NCBI RefSeq assembly: GCF_014642835.1
Contig: NZ_BMJA01000002.1
Span: forward strand, 553,776 to 617,775
Source: Dyella nitratireducens
GTDB taxonomy: Bacteria > Pseudomonadota > Gammaproteobacteria > Xanthomonadales > Rhodanobacteraceae
Length of the DNA stretch: 64,000 nt
Direction: 5' to 3'
The translations under genes were made by a program, and so were the position numbers. This document shows, piece after piece, positions 45,035 through 53,086 of the stretch; the stretch's first letter is position 1; each line of letters opens with the position of its first letter. The notes under the pieces were generated by a model. That model was given only the letters and a program-made list of their open reading frames with translations. It was not told the origin of the DNA and made no database searches.

Positions 45035-45463
45035 ATGAAGATCCGCTACGGAGTGCTTTTGGCCGGCACATGCGCACTTGCCGGCTGCAGTTGGATGCCG
45101 CACTTCGGCAAACATGAGACGCTGCCACAACAGCAGACGCTGATGAAGTCGTTGGCTGGTGAAGTTGACTATCACCTCACGCACGACCTGCCGCCCGATG
45201 CCTATCTGGTTGTCACACTCAATCGGCACGATGCGCCCGCGGGTGTGATCGCAACCGATCGCATTGCGCCGATCGGCTCGTCGCCGGTCCCGTTCGTGTT
45301 GAGCTACGAACCGCGCGACGTCGCCAACGGGACGGATTTCAGGATATCGGCGAGCATCAAGCAGGGTGACCGTACGCTTGCGACCAACGATACGGAGACC
45401 AGAGTACTTGGCAACTCTGGCAACGATGGACCGGTGTTGGTAATGATTTCCGAATTGCAATGA
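45035..45463 (+). CDS. YbaY-family lipoprotein
   Basis: A 142-residue lipoprotein with lipobox CALAGC (Cys18). The mature part (LAGEVDYHLTHDLPPDAYLV, TLNRHDAPAGVIA, PFVLSYEPRDVANGTDFRIS) matches the YbaY / YscW-like beta-sandwich, an outer-membrane chaperone-like domain of unsettled function. Isolated gene, convergent with pyrC. Confidence 0.78.
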   Translation: MKIRYGVLLAGTCALAGCSWMPHFGKHETLPQQQTLMKSLAGEVDYHLTHDLPPDAYLVVTLNRHDAPAGVIATDRIAPIGSSPVPFVLSYEPRDVANGTDFRISASIKQGDRTLATNDTETRVLGNSGNDGPVLVMISELQ

Positions 45464-45477
45464 TGACTGCGTGCGCC

Positions 45478-45497
45478 ACACCCGCCTAGGCGGGTGT
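45478..45497. terminator. Palindrome between convergent ybaY and pyrC
   Basis: A perfect 20-base palindrome (ACACCCGCC-TA-GGCGGGTGT) lies between the stop codons of two convergent genes. There is no T tract on either side, so its strength as a terminator is doubtful. Confidence 0.45.
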
Positions 45498-45518
45498 AGC
45501 AGCATGGCCACGCGCCAT

Positions 45519-46856
45519 TCAACGATCAAACGCCAAACGCTCGCCTCGCACGCTTTCGTCCACGCGCGTGCCATCCCATACGCGTCGTCCATTGACGAAC
45601 GTTGCCGCAATGGAATGGCTGAAGGTGTAGCCTTCGAATGGCGACCAGCCGCACTTCGACAGCACTTCTTCGCGGCTCACGGTGTGCGGCTTGCGTGGAT
45701 CGACCAGCACCAGGTCGGCTGCATAGCCTTCGCGCAGAAAACCGCGTTCGTGCACACTGAACAGCGTAGTCGGTGCGTGGCTGACGGCTTCCACCACGCG
45801 TTCCAGCGTAAGCTTGCCTTCGGTCACGCGCTGCAGGGCCGCCTGCAGGGCAAATTGCACCAGCGGCAGGCCGGAAGGAGCCTTGTCGTAGAGCTGCGCC
45901 TTCTCTTCCAGTAGATGTGGTGCGTGGTCGGTGGCCAGCACGTCGATACGGCTTTCTGCCACGGCCTTGGTAATCGCTTCGCGATCCGCAGCCGTCTTGA
46001 TGGCCGGATTGCACTTGATCAGAAAGCCCAGCCGTTCGTAATCCGCATCACTGAAATGCAGGAAATGCACACAGGTTTCAGCCGTGATCTGCTTGCCCTT
46101 GAGCGGGCCGGGTTGGAACAGAGCCAACTCATCGGCCGTGGAAATATGCAGCACGTGCAGACGTGTGCCGTGCTTTTGCGCCAGCGAGATTGCCAGCCGG
46201 GTGGACTTGATGCAGGCCTCGCGCGAGCGGATCAGCGGATGTTCGCGTGCTGGGATGTTGTCGCCGTATTTTTCGCGCGCCTTGGCATGCAGCGCATCGA
46301 TCATTGGCGTGTCTTCGCAATGCGTAATGATTGGCGTGGGCGCTTCGCGGAAGATGCCGTCCAACGTGTCGGGATTGTCCACCAGCATGTTGCCGGTGGA
46401 GGCGCCCATGAACACCTTGATACCCGGCGCGGCTTTCGGATCCAGACTACGAATCGCCTCGAGGTTGTCGTTGCTGGCGCCGAGATAGAACGCGTAGTTC
46501 ACGGCCGAGGTTTCCGCGGCGCGTGCGTACTTGGCTTCCAGCGATTCGCGATCCAGCGCCGGTGGCTTGGTATTGGGCATCTCCATGAAGCTGGTGATGC
46601 CGCCTGCGGCGCAGGCGCGCGACTCGTGCGCGATATCCGCCTTGTGAGTAAGCCCTGGTTCGCGGAAGTGCACCTGGTCGTCGACCATGCCAGGCAGCAG
46701 CCACAGGCCGGTGGCATCGATCACCTGTTCGCCAGGGCGCTCGCTCAGGCTGTCGCCGATAGCATCGATGCGGCCGTGCTTGACGCGCAGGTCAGCGTGG
46801 AAGCGGCGGCCTTCATTGACCAGTTCGGCGTTCTTGATCAGCCAGTCGGTGGACAT
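45519..46856 (-). CDS. pyrC: Dihydroorotase
   Basis: A 445-residue amidohydrolase closing carbamoyl-aspartate to dihydroorotate in pyrimidine synthesis. Landmarks: MVDDQVHFREPGLTHKADI, GGITSFMEMPNTKPPALDRE, GIKVFMGASTGNM, ITHCED, LHVLHISTADEL and LATDHAPH. The first His of the usual HxH metal site is Gln (QVH), as in a known subgroup of bacterial dihydroorotases. It reads towards ybaY and follows yidD by 54 bases. Confidence 0.88.
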   Translation of the reverse strand: MSTDWLIKNAELVNEGRRFHADLRVKHGRIDAIGDSLSERPGEQVIDATGLWLLPGMVDDQVHFREPGLTHKADIAHESRACAAGGITSFMEMPNTKPPALDRESLEAKYARAAETSAVNYAFYLGASNDNLEAIRSLDPKAAPGIKVFMGASTGNMLVDNPDTLDGIFREAPTPIITHCEDTPMIDALHAKAREKYGDNIPAREHPLIRSREACIKSTRLAISLAQKHGTRLHVLHISTADELALFQPGPLKGKQITAETCVHFLHFSDADYERLGFLIKCNPAIKTAADREAITKAVAESRIDVLATDHAPHLLEEKAQLYDKAPSGLPLVQFALQAALQRVTEGKLTLERVVEAVSHAPTTLFSVHERGFLREGYAADLVLVDPRKPHTVSREEVLSKCGWSPFEGYTFSHSIAATFVNGRRVWDGTRVDESVRGERLAFDR

Positions 46857-46910
46857 GCGAACTCCTCAAAGAAAGGGAAACTTAGAAAGGCCTTTGGACT
46901 TGTGCCGCGC

Positions 46911-47189
46911 TCAAGGAGCCCCATCTTTCGGGACCTTGCCTGAGGCATGACAGCCAGGAAAATGGAAATGCTCGGGCACCGGATCGTTACCGCCCGGGCA
47001 CAGCGGCTGACAGCGTACTATCCGCCATCCGGCCAGCAAGCCACCTCGCCATGGACCGAAGCGGGAGACAGCAATGCGTGCATAATCCGAGCAACTGGGG
47101 TAAAAGCGACAACGCTGTCCTAACAGCGGGCTCACGAAGCGTTTGTAGAGATTGAGCAGGAAGATAATCAATCGACTCACGGCGTTCAC
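46911..47189 (-). CDS. yidD: Membrane protein insertion efficiency factor YidD
   Basis: A 92-residue YidD, which helps YidC insert inner-membrane proteins. Diagnostic stretch [20 protein letters not shown], then [23 protein letters not shown] with three conserved cysteines. The family gene usually sits between rnpA and yidC at the origin; here it stands upstream of pyrC. Start uncertain: GTG at 47189 or 47180 gives the usual N-terminus, while a TTG at 47216 would add nine residues. Confidence 0.9.
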   Translation of the reverse strand: MNAVSRLIIFLLNLYKRFVSPLLGQRCRFYPSCSDYARIAVSRFGPWRGGLLAGWRIVRCQPLCPGGNDPVPEHFHFPGCHASGKVPKDGAP

Positions 47190-47304
47190 ATGGCTGCATA
47201 CCGCTTTGAGACCCAAGAATGTAAGTATCCCAGAAGGACGGTTGCCGGTGTGAAGGGTATTGGGCTATAACAGCCGGCCGCCAAGGCCAAAACGGTGAAG
47301 GTAA

Positions 47305-48384
47305 ATGGCGAAAACCACGCATAATTCGACCGCCGCCAAGAAAGCAGTAAAAGGGAAGGCTGCGGGCAAGAGCAACGACACCAAGGTCAGTACGGCCAAG
47401 GTCGCTGCCCCCAAGTCCGCGAAAAAGGCGGCACCGGCCAAGAAGGCCGAGGCTAAGAAAGCACCGGCCAAGGCGGTTGCCAAGAAAGCAGCGCCGGCTA
47501 AGAAAGCCGTGGCCAAGCCAGTCGCCAAGCCACATCCGAAACAGGCCGAGCCGGCCAAGGCAGTGAAAAAGGCAGCCAAGCCCGAGGTCAAGAAGCCCGA
47601 ACCCAAGCACGCTGCGCCTGCCCCCAAACCGGCGCCGGCGCCCGCCAAAAAACCGGCGGAAAAAACCGTTGCCAAGCCTGCGGCCTCGAAACCAGCTCCG
47701 GCTCCTGCCACGCCGGCCCCGGTATCAAAGGCGGCAACAGCTACACAAACTGCAACACCTCAGGTCGTATCATCACCTGTCGTCCGGCCCATTACAGGCA
47801 AGGTGGCCAGTGCCGTGGGACACGCCCCGGTACCGCGCGTAGCGAATGCCACTGCGCAAAACTCCTCCAGCAAGAAGCAGAAAACCACGCAGTCATCAAT
47901 GAACAGCTCCGCTACAACGCTCGATAATGGTGTAACCCGCGAAGACGGCCGTTACGCCCTGCCCATCACCACGAATATCGATCTGCCTCCGGGCTATCGT
48001 CCTTCGTCCGACGAGGAGTACATGAATCCCCGTCATCTTGCGTACTTCCGCAACAAGCTGCGCACCTGGCGTGAGCAGTTGGTGGAAGAGTCGCGCCAGA
48101 CCATGGAAAACCTCCGTGACGAGGTGCGTGACGTCGGCGATGAAGCCGAGCGCGCCACCCGCGAGACGGAAAACTCCCTGGAGCTGCGCACCCGCGACCG
48201 CTACCGCAAGTTGATTTCCAAGATCGACAAGGCGCTCCGCCGCATCGAGGAAGGCCGTTACGGCTACTGCGAAGAGACCGATGAGGAAATCGGCCTCGAG
48301 CGCCTGGATGCCCGCCCGATCGCCACGCTGTCGCTGGATGCGCAGGAGCGTCGCGAGCATCTGCAGAAGCAGATGGGTGACTGA
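47305..48384 (+). CDS. dksA: DksA-family transcription regulator with long Lys/Ala/Pro N-terminal tail
   Basis: A 359-residue protein. Residues 1-190 are almost wholly Lys, Ala and Pro with AKKA/PAKK repeats, like histone H1 or AlgP tails. Residues about 225-355 are a DksA domain: coiled-coil arms, a tip DVGDEA that keeps the DxxDxA residues required for action in the RNA polymerase secondary channel, then TENSLELRTRDRYRKLISKI. Of the four zinc cysteines only one remains (Cys322, YGYCEETDEE; the second pair reads SLDA). It is thus a zinc-independent, single-Cys DksA fused to a DNA- or RNA-binding-like tail. Domain assignment strong. Confidence 0.9.
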   Translation: MAKTTHNSTAAKKAVKGKAAGKSNDTKVSTAKVAAPKSAKKAAPAKKAEAKKAPAKAVAKKAAPAKKAVAKPVAKPHPKQAEPAKAVKKAAKPEVKKPEPKHAAPAPKPAPAPAKKPAEKTVAKPAASKPAPAPATPAPVSKAATATQTATPQVVSSPVVRPITGKVASAVGHAPVPRVANATAQNSSSKKQKTTQSSMNSSATTLDNGVTREDGRYALPITTNIDLPPGYRPSSDEEYMNPRHLAYFRNKLRTWREQLVEESRQTMENLRDEVRDVGDEAERATRETENSLELRTRDRYRKLISKIDKALRRIEEGRYGYCEETDEEIGLERLDARPIATLSLDAQERREHLQKQMGD

Positions 48385-48404
48385 TCCGTTAGGTATCAAC
48401 ACAT

Positions 48405-48433
48405 GAAAAGCCCCGCCTGGTGCGGGGCTTTTC
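48405..48433 (+). terminator. Intrinsic terminator after dksA
   Basis: GAAAAGCCCCGC pairs with GCGGGGCTTTTC around a five-base loop. It abuts a REP-like pair. Confidence 0.85.
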
Positions 48434-48506
48434 GTAGATTGGGGTGCAAGCCCCAACATTGCCATGCAGGCAAGGCCGTGACGTTGGGGTTTGCATCCCA
48501 ACCTAC
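48434..48506. repeat. Paired inverted repeat, REP-like family A
   Basis: Arms 48434-48459 and 48481-48506 are near reverse complements of each other (GTAGATTGGGGTGCAAGCCCC and relatives), with a few substitutions compared with the arms at 4047. The right arm supplies the TAG stop codon of sufE (48503-48505). Confidence 0.85.
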
Positions 48507-48931
48507 AGCTTTGCAGCCGCGTATGCCTTCAGCTTCACCAACATCGCCGCCAAGCCATTCGAACGCGTCGGCGACAAATGCTTGGCCAGCCCGATTTCCT
48601 GGATGAACGCTGGTTCCGTCGCGACGATCTCGGCCGCTGGCCGATCGGAATACACGCGCAGCACCAGAGCGATCAGACCGGAAACGATGGCCGAGTCGCT
48701 GGTGGCGTCGAAGTGCATGTTCGAAGCATCGCCGCTGGGCACCAGCCAGACCATCGACTGGCAACCGTGCACGCGGTATTCCTCGGTCTTCCCGTCTTCC
48801 GGAAACGGCGGGAGCTGTTTGCCGAGATCGATCAGGTATTGGTAGCGCTCGGTCCAGTCGCCGAAGAAGGCGAACTCGTCGGCGATGTCCTGTTGAGCCT
48901 GGGCGGCGCTGGCGGGGGCAAGAGTGTTCAT
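48503..48931 (-). CDS. sufE: SufE-family sulfur acceptor
   Basis: A 142-residue SufE/CsdE-type protein. The acceptor Cys57 lies in YRVHGCQSMVWL, which takes persulfide from a SufS/CsdA cysteine desulfurase for iron-sulfur assembly. C-terminal EIGLAKHLSPTRSNGLAAML is standard. No desulfurase gene lies nearby, so SufE and CsdE cannot be told apart by context. Its last codons and stop fall in a REP-like arm. Confidence 0.9.
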   Translation of the reverse strand: MNTLAPASAAQAQQDIADEFAFFGDWTERYQYLIDLGKQLPPFPEDGKTEEYRVHGCQSMVWLVPSGDASNMHFDATSDSAIVSGLIALVLRVYSDRPAAEIVATEPAFIQEIGLAKHLSPTRSNGLAAMLVKLKAYAAAKL

Positions 48932-48980
48932 GGATAAATTATGGCGCGGTTGGCCTTAGCTCGGGCCAAACCGCAGTATT

Positions 48981-50357
48981 TCAATGCTTCGCTACGCTCC
49001 AGCGTGTGCCCTGGACGCCGTCTTCGATCACCACGCCCATGGCGGTCAATTCGCCGCGGATCGCATCAGCCCGCGCAAAATCGCGTGCGGCGCGTGCGGC
49101 GCGGCGTTCTTCCAGCAATGCCTCGACGCGCTCGGCATTTACCTCACTGCCTCCGGCCTGTTTGAACCACGTTTCGGGATCCTGCTGCAACAGGCCAAGC
49201 ACCGCGCCACCGCCGAGCAAGGCGGCCTTGGCGGCGGCGCTGGGCATTTGCCGAGCGGCATCGGCCAATAGCGACAGCTCCGCGAGAGCTTGTGGGGTGT
49301 TGAGGTCGTCGCAAAGAGCTGCTTCCAGGCGCCCTGGTACCGGCAGCGGCTGCGTCGTATCGACGGTGATGTCACTTAGTTCGCGCAGCACGCGATACCA
49401 TCCATCCAGCGTACTGATGGCCTGGGCGATGGCCGCCTCCGACCAGTCCAGCGGTTGGCGGTAGTGGCCGCGCAACAGCAGCAGGCGCAGCGCTTCGTGC
49501 GGATGCATCTTGAGCAACTCATGCACGTGCAGCACGTTGCCCAGTGATTTGGACATCTTGCGCCCTTCAAAGGTGAGCATGCCGTTGTGCAGCCACCAGC
49601 GCGCGAACGTTTTGCCGCCGTGTGCGCACGTCGATTGGGCGATTTCGTTTTCGTGATGCGGAAACTGCAAGTCCACGCCACCGGCATGGATGTCGATGGT
49701 TTCGCCCAGATGCGCCGCACTCATTGCCGAGCATTCGATATGCCAGCCGGGCCGGCCGCGACCCCAGGGACTGTCCCAACCAGGCAGTTCCGGAGTGGAG
49801 GGCTTCCACAACACGAAGTCGGTAGAGCTCTTCTTATAAGGTGCCACTTCCACGCGCGCACCGGCGATCAGTTCGTCGGTGTCGCGGCCGGACAACTCAC
49901 CGTAGGCGGGATAGGAGTCCACGTCGAAAAGAACATGCCCCTCGGCCTCGTAGGCGTGACCGTTGCCGATCAGCGTCTGGATCATCTCGATGATCTCGCC
50001 GATGTGCGCGGTGGCATACGGCTCGACGTCCGGCGTGGCGATGCCCAACCCAGCCATGTCCTCACGGTAGGCCTGGGCGAAACGGCTGGTGATCTGACCG
50101 ATCGGCACACCTTGTTCGAGGGCGGCGGCGTTGATCTTGTCGTCTACGTCGGTGATGTTGCGGGCATAGACAACCTGGGGATAATGCCGGCGCAGCAACT
50201 TCACCAGCACGTCGAACACCACTGGGCCGCGCGCATTGCCGATGTGGACATAGTTGTAGACCGTGGGCCCGCACAGATACACCGTCACCCGGCTCGGATC
50301 GAGCGGCGAGAAAGGCTCGATGCGGCGGCTGAGGCTGTTGTAGAGCGAGATCGGCAT
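48981..50357 (-). CDS. cysS: Cysteine-tRNA ligase
   Basis: A 458-residue class I synthetase. Start region [20 protein letters not shown], the zinc-site [20 protein letters not shown] (HIGH-like HIGN), [11 protein letters not shown], and the KMSKS motif in [13 protein letters not shown]-terminal [20 protein letters not shown] is typical. ATG at 50357 is chosen; a GTG four codons upstream is the alternative. The 203 bases upstream hold no recognisable gene. Confidence 0.97.
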   Translation of the reverse strand: MPISLYNSLSRRIEPFSPLDPSRVTVYLCGPTVYNYVHIGNARGPVVFDVLVKLLRRHYPQVVYARNITDVDDKINAAALEQGVPIGQITSRFAQAYREDMAGLGIATPDVEPYATAHIGEIIEMIQTLIGNGHAYEAEGHVLFDVDSYPAYGELSGRDTDELIAGARVEVAPYKKSSTDFVLWKPSTPELPGWDSPWGRGRPGWHIECSAMSAAHLGETIDIHAGGVDLQFPHHENEIAQSTCAHGGKTFARWWLHNGMLTFEGRKMSKSLGNVLHVHELLKMHPHEALRLLLLRGHYRQPLDWSEAAIAQAISTLDGWYRVLRELSDITVDTTQPLPVPGRLEAALCDDLNTPQALAELSLLADAARQMPSAAAKAALLGGGAVLGLLQQDPETWFKQAGGSEVNAERVEALLEERRAARAARDFARADAIRGELTAMGVVIEDGVQGTRWSVAKH

Positions 50358-50560
50358 GGCGGGCGGCACGGTCGAGTTAGTAAGCCCACCATCTTATCAA
50401 GCTCTTACGGCGGTACTGTCGGGAAATGTCTTAAAAGTTTCGAAAACCGGCCTGGAACAAGGCACTAAGTTGCGGTAGTTCTAAGCGTGGATTCAGAGTG
50501 AATTTGCTGGAATTTCAACATACGCGCAGTGCGCCCTCATTCCTCTTCTGGAGGTTGTCC

Positions 50561-51127
50561 ATGAATAACAAGATGCTGTTGATCCCCCTGCTTGGGTTAG
50601 CCGTGATGTCCACGGGCGCGATGGCGCAGGACGGCGGATATCCGCCACCCCCGCCGCCTTCGCAGGGCGCTCCCGGAGCCGGGGCCGACAATGCGCACTA
50701 CGCATGGGCTGACGTGCTGCGTGTCGATCCGGTCTATGGCGTCGCCCGTACGGCTGCGCCGAGTACGCAGTGCTATGACCAGCAGGTGGTACAGCAGACG
50801 CCGGGTAACAAAGGCGTCGGCACCGTGCTCGGTGCCGTAGTCGGTGGCGTGCTCGGCAGCACCATCGGCCATGGCCGCGGCAATACGGCGGCCATCGTGG
50901 GTGGCGCGGTGGCGGGCGGTGCAGTCGGTAATGCTGTTTCCAGCAATGGCCAGACCTACACCAGCAACCAGACGGTCTGCCAGCCTGTGACCCAGGTCAG
51001 CGAGCAACGCCAGATCATCGGCTACGACGTGGAATATCGCTATCACGGCGACGTCTATATGTCTCGCCTAAGCTACGACCCAGGCGAGCGCCTGCGGGTG
51101 CGGGTCAGCGTCTCACCCGCTGACTAA
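50561..51127 (+). CDS. Glycine-zipper 2TM domain protein
   Basis: A 188-residue exported protein. Signal peptide LLIPLLGLAVMSTGAMAQ, a proline-rich stretch, then VGTVLGAVVGGVLGSTIGHG and GNTAAIVGGAVAGGAVGNAV, a glycine zipper like that of Rickettsia 17-kDa antigen and SlyB relatives. C-terminal QIIGYDVEYRYHGDVYMSRL is shared by xanthomonad homologues. Probably outer-membrane associated; role unknown. GGAGG lies seven bases before the ATG. Confidence 0.82.
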   Translation: MNNKMLLIPLLGLAVMSTGAMAQDGGYPPPPPPSQGAPGAGADNAHYAWADVLRVDPVYGVARTAAPSTQCYDQQVVQQTPGNKGVGTVLGAVVGGVLGSTIGHGRGNTAAIVGGAVAGGAVGNAVSSNGQTYTSNQTVCQPVTQVSEQRQIIGYDVEYRYHGDVYMSRLSYDPGERLRVRVSVSPAD

Positions 51128-51146
51128 CCGGCGTCACGGCTTCATC

Positions 51147-51185
51147 AAGGCGACCGCTGCCTCCGGCACGGTCGCCTTTCTTTTG
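51147..51185 (+). terminator. Intrinsic terminator after the glycine-zipper gene
   Basis: AAGGCGACCG (51147-51156) pairs with CGGTCGCCTT (51169-51178), followed by TTCTTTTG. It separates the glycine-zipper gene from the arginine leader. Confidence 0.85.
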
Positions 51186-51199
51186 TGAAAAATTTTCTG

Positions 51200-51228
51200 T
51201 TGCATGGCAACGAAAATCCCGTCATGAT
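51200..51228 (+). promoter_or_regulatory. Candidate promoter of the arginine operon leader
   Basis: TTGCAT (51200-51205), a 17-base spacer and CATGAT (51223-51228). Four of six -35 and four of six -10 bases match sigma-70 consensus. Transcription would begin near 51235, about 20 bases before the leader peptide. Confidence 0.5.
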
Positions 51229-51253
51229 TGAGATTCAACCACCCGGAAACCTC

Positions 51254-51358
51254 ATGTCTTCAGCCGTCTATACCGCTACCGTGCTTACCAGCGCCCGCAT
51301 GGCTGCTGGCATGACGTCGCGTGCGCGCCGACCGCTGAATCGACATTCAGCCGGGTAG
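51254..51358 (+). CDS. Candidate arginine leader peptide
   Basis: A 34-codon frame, ATG at 51254 to TAG at 51356, with GGAAA four bases before the start codon. Arg codons lie at residues 15, 23, 25, 26 and 30, the last four being in SRARRPLNRHSAG at the C-terminus. It stands between a promoter-like sequence and an intrinsic terminator directly upstream of an arginine biosynthesis gene. By analogy with his, trp and leu leaders, ribosome stalling at these codons when arginyl-tRNA is scarce would prevent the terminator from forming. No family is known to me for this peptide; translation is inferred. Confidence 0.65.
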   Translation: MSSAVYTATVLTSARMAAGMTSRARRPLNRHSAG

Positions 51359-51392
51359 GCTGTCGCCACGTTGCATGTGTAATACGACGACG

Positions 51393-51427
51393 AAACCCGG
51401 CCCTTGTGCCGGGTTTTTTGTTTTTTC
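51393..51427 (+). terminator. Attenuator terminator of the arginine operon, with competing fold
   Basis: AAACCCGGC (51393-51401) pairs perfectly with GCCGGGTTT (51408-51416) over a six-base loop, followed by a T-rich tail to 51427. It ends 14 bases before the argF' start, so it must be passed for that gene to be expressed from the upstream promoter. The 5' arm ACCCGGC can pair instead with GCCGGGT at 51350-51356 at the end of the leader frame, which in turn can be tied up in CAGCC-GGGTA-GGCTG (51348-51362) or covered by a terminating ribosome. Confidence 0.75.
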
Positions 51428-51441
51428 GACGGGAGTTAACG

Positions 51442-52449
51442 ATGTCGCTTCGTCATTTCCTTACCACCCAGGACTACAGCCGCACCGAGATCGACGCGCT
51501 GCTTGAACAGGCTGCGGCCTTCAAGCGTTCGCCGCGTGGCCAGCAACTGGCCGGCAAATCGGTGGCGCTGCTGTTCTTCAATCCATCGATGCGTACGCGT
51601 ACGAGCTTCGAGCTGGGTGCGTTCCACCTCGGTGGCCATGCCATCGTGCTGTCGCCCGGCAAGGACGCATGGCCGATCGAATTCCGCCCCAACGTAGTGA
51701 TGGATGGCGAAGCGGAAGAACACATCGCCGAAGTGGCGCGCGTGCTTAGCCGTTATGTCGATCTGATTGCAGTGCGCGCTTTTCCGAAATTCCAGGACTG
51801 GTCGGTGGATCGCGAAGATGCGGTGATCAAGGCGTTCGCCCAGTACGCCACCGTGCCGGTGATCAACATGGAAACCATCACGCATCCGTGCCAGGAGCTT
51901 GCACATGCGCTGGCGCTGAAAGAGCGCTTTGGTGACCTTGCCGGCCGCAAGTACGTACTTACGTGGACTTATCACCCGAAGCCTCTGAACACCGCCGTGG
52001 CCAACTCGGCACTGCTGATCGCCACCAAGATGGGCATGAACGTCACGCTGCTGTGTCCCACGTCTGATTACGTGCTGGACGAGCGCTACATGGCGTTTGG
52101 CGAGCAGAATGCCAAAGAGAACGGTGGCTCACTCACCGTCAGCCACAACATCGAAGAGGCCTATCGCGGTGCCGATGTGGTGTACGCAAAGAGCTGGGGC
52201 GCACTGCCGTTCTTCGGTCGCTGGGAAGGAGAAAAGCCAATTCGCGACGCGCATAAGCATTTCATCGTCGACGAAGCGAAGATGGCGCTCACCAACCATG
52301 GGGTGTTCAGTCACTGCCTGCCGCTGCGCCGAAACATCAAGGCTACCGATGCCGTCATGGATTCGCCTGCCTGCATCGCCATCGACGAAGCCGAGAACCG
52401 CCTGCACGTGCAAAAAGCGGTCATGACGTCATTGATCGCACAACGCTGA
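51442..52449 (+). CDS. argF': N-acetylornithine carbamoyltransferase
   Basis: A 335-residue transcarbamylase very like that of Xanthomonas campestris, which carbamoylates N-acetylornithine to N-acetylcitrulline. Carbamoyl-phosphate site FFNPSMRTRTSFE (about 46-57), HPCQELAHAL, TWTYHPKPLNTAVANSAL and HCLPLRRN. Glu92 (VMDGEAEEHI) is the residue known to favour N-acetyl- over N-succinylornithine. The Lys-containing YAKSWGALPFFG and GVFSHCLPLRRN blocks also agree. GGGAG precedes the ATG by about eight bases. First structural gene after the attenuator. Confidence 0.96.
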   Translation: MSLRHFLTTQDYSRTEIDALLEQAAAFKRSPRGQQLAGKSVALLFFNPSMRTRTSFELGAFHLGGHAIVLSPGKDAWPIEFRPNVVMDGEAEEHIAEVARVLSRYVDLIAVRAFPKFQDWSVDREDAVIKAFAQYATVPVINMETITHPCQELAHALALKERFGDLAGRKYVLTWTYHPKPLNTAVANSALLIATKMGMNVTLLCPTSDYVLDERYMAFGEQNAKENGGSLTVSHNIEEAYRGADVVYAKSWGALPFFGRWEGEKPIRDAHKHFIVDEAKMALTNHGVFSHCLPLRRNIKATDAVMDSPACIAIDEAENRLHVQKAVMTSLIAQR

Positions 52450-52456
52450 GCTGCGC

Positions 52457-53086
52457 ATGTATCTGCCCAAGTCCTTCCAAGAAACGCGTAGCGATGTACT
52501 GCATGCGCTGATTCGCGACTATCCGTTTGCCACCATCGTCATGCATGGCGACAACGGCTTGGCGGCGAATCATGTGCCGCTGGAGCTGGTGGGCGATGCA
52601 TCGCTGCACGGACACGTTGCGCGTGGCAATGAGCTGTCGAAGGCCGATGGCGCACAGGTGCTGGTGATCTTCCACGGTGCGGATGGCTACGTCAGCCCTA
52701 ACTGGTATCCCAGCAAGCACGAGACCGGGCGCGAAGTTCCTACCTGGAATTATGCAGTGGTACACGCCCATGGCCGCTTGCGCGTGGTGGAAGATCACAC
52801 CTGGTTGCGCGGCCTGTTGGAGCGGCTGACCGATCGTCACGAAGCTTCGCAGCCGAAGCCGTGGCATGTCGGTGATGCACCGGAAGATCACATCGAAAAG
52901 ATGCTGCGTCTGATCGTGGGTATCGACATCGCGATCGAGCGCATCGAAGGCAAATTCAAGCTGAGCCAGAACCATCCGGATGCCAATCGCGCTGGCGTGC
53001 TGCGCGGTTTGGCCGAACGCGACGGCCGGCGTGATGCCGAGCTGGCCGCACTGATGCAACAAGCCGAGGAGCGTCGACATGGGTGA
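52457..53086 (+). CDS. PaiB-family FMN-binding protein
   Basis: A 209-residue FMN-binding split-barrel protein of the PaiB type (MYLPKSFQETRSDVLHALIR, GLAANHVPLEL, GADGYVSPNWYPSKHETGRE, VPTWNYAVVHAHGRLRVV, KLSQNHPDANRAGVLRGL). Some relatives act as negative transcription regulators (B. subtilis PaiB) but no DNA-binding domain is visible; a flavin enzyme is equally possible. It starts seven bases after argF' and overlaps the OsmC gene, so it belongs to the arginine transcript. Confidence 0.85.
   Translation: MYLPKSFQETRSDVLHALIRDYPFATIVMHGDNGLAANHVPLELVGDASLHGHVARGNELSKADGAQVLVIFHGADGYVSPNWYPSKHETGREVPTWNYAVVHAHGRLRVVEDHTWLRGLLERLTDRHEASQPKPWHVGDAPEDHIEKMLRLIVGIDIAIERIEGKFKLSQNHPDANRAGVLRGLAERDGRRDAELAALMQQAEERRHG

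Noticed and set aside
45915-46943. 342-codon plus-strand frame opposite pyrC
   Set aside because: Shadow frame; pyrC has all dihydroorotase motifs.
49587-50468. 293-codon plus-strand frame opposite cysS
   Set aside because: Shadow frame without recognisable domains.
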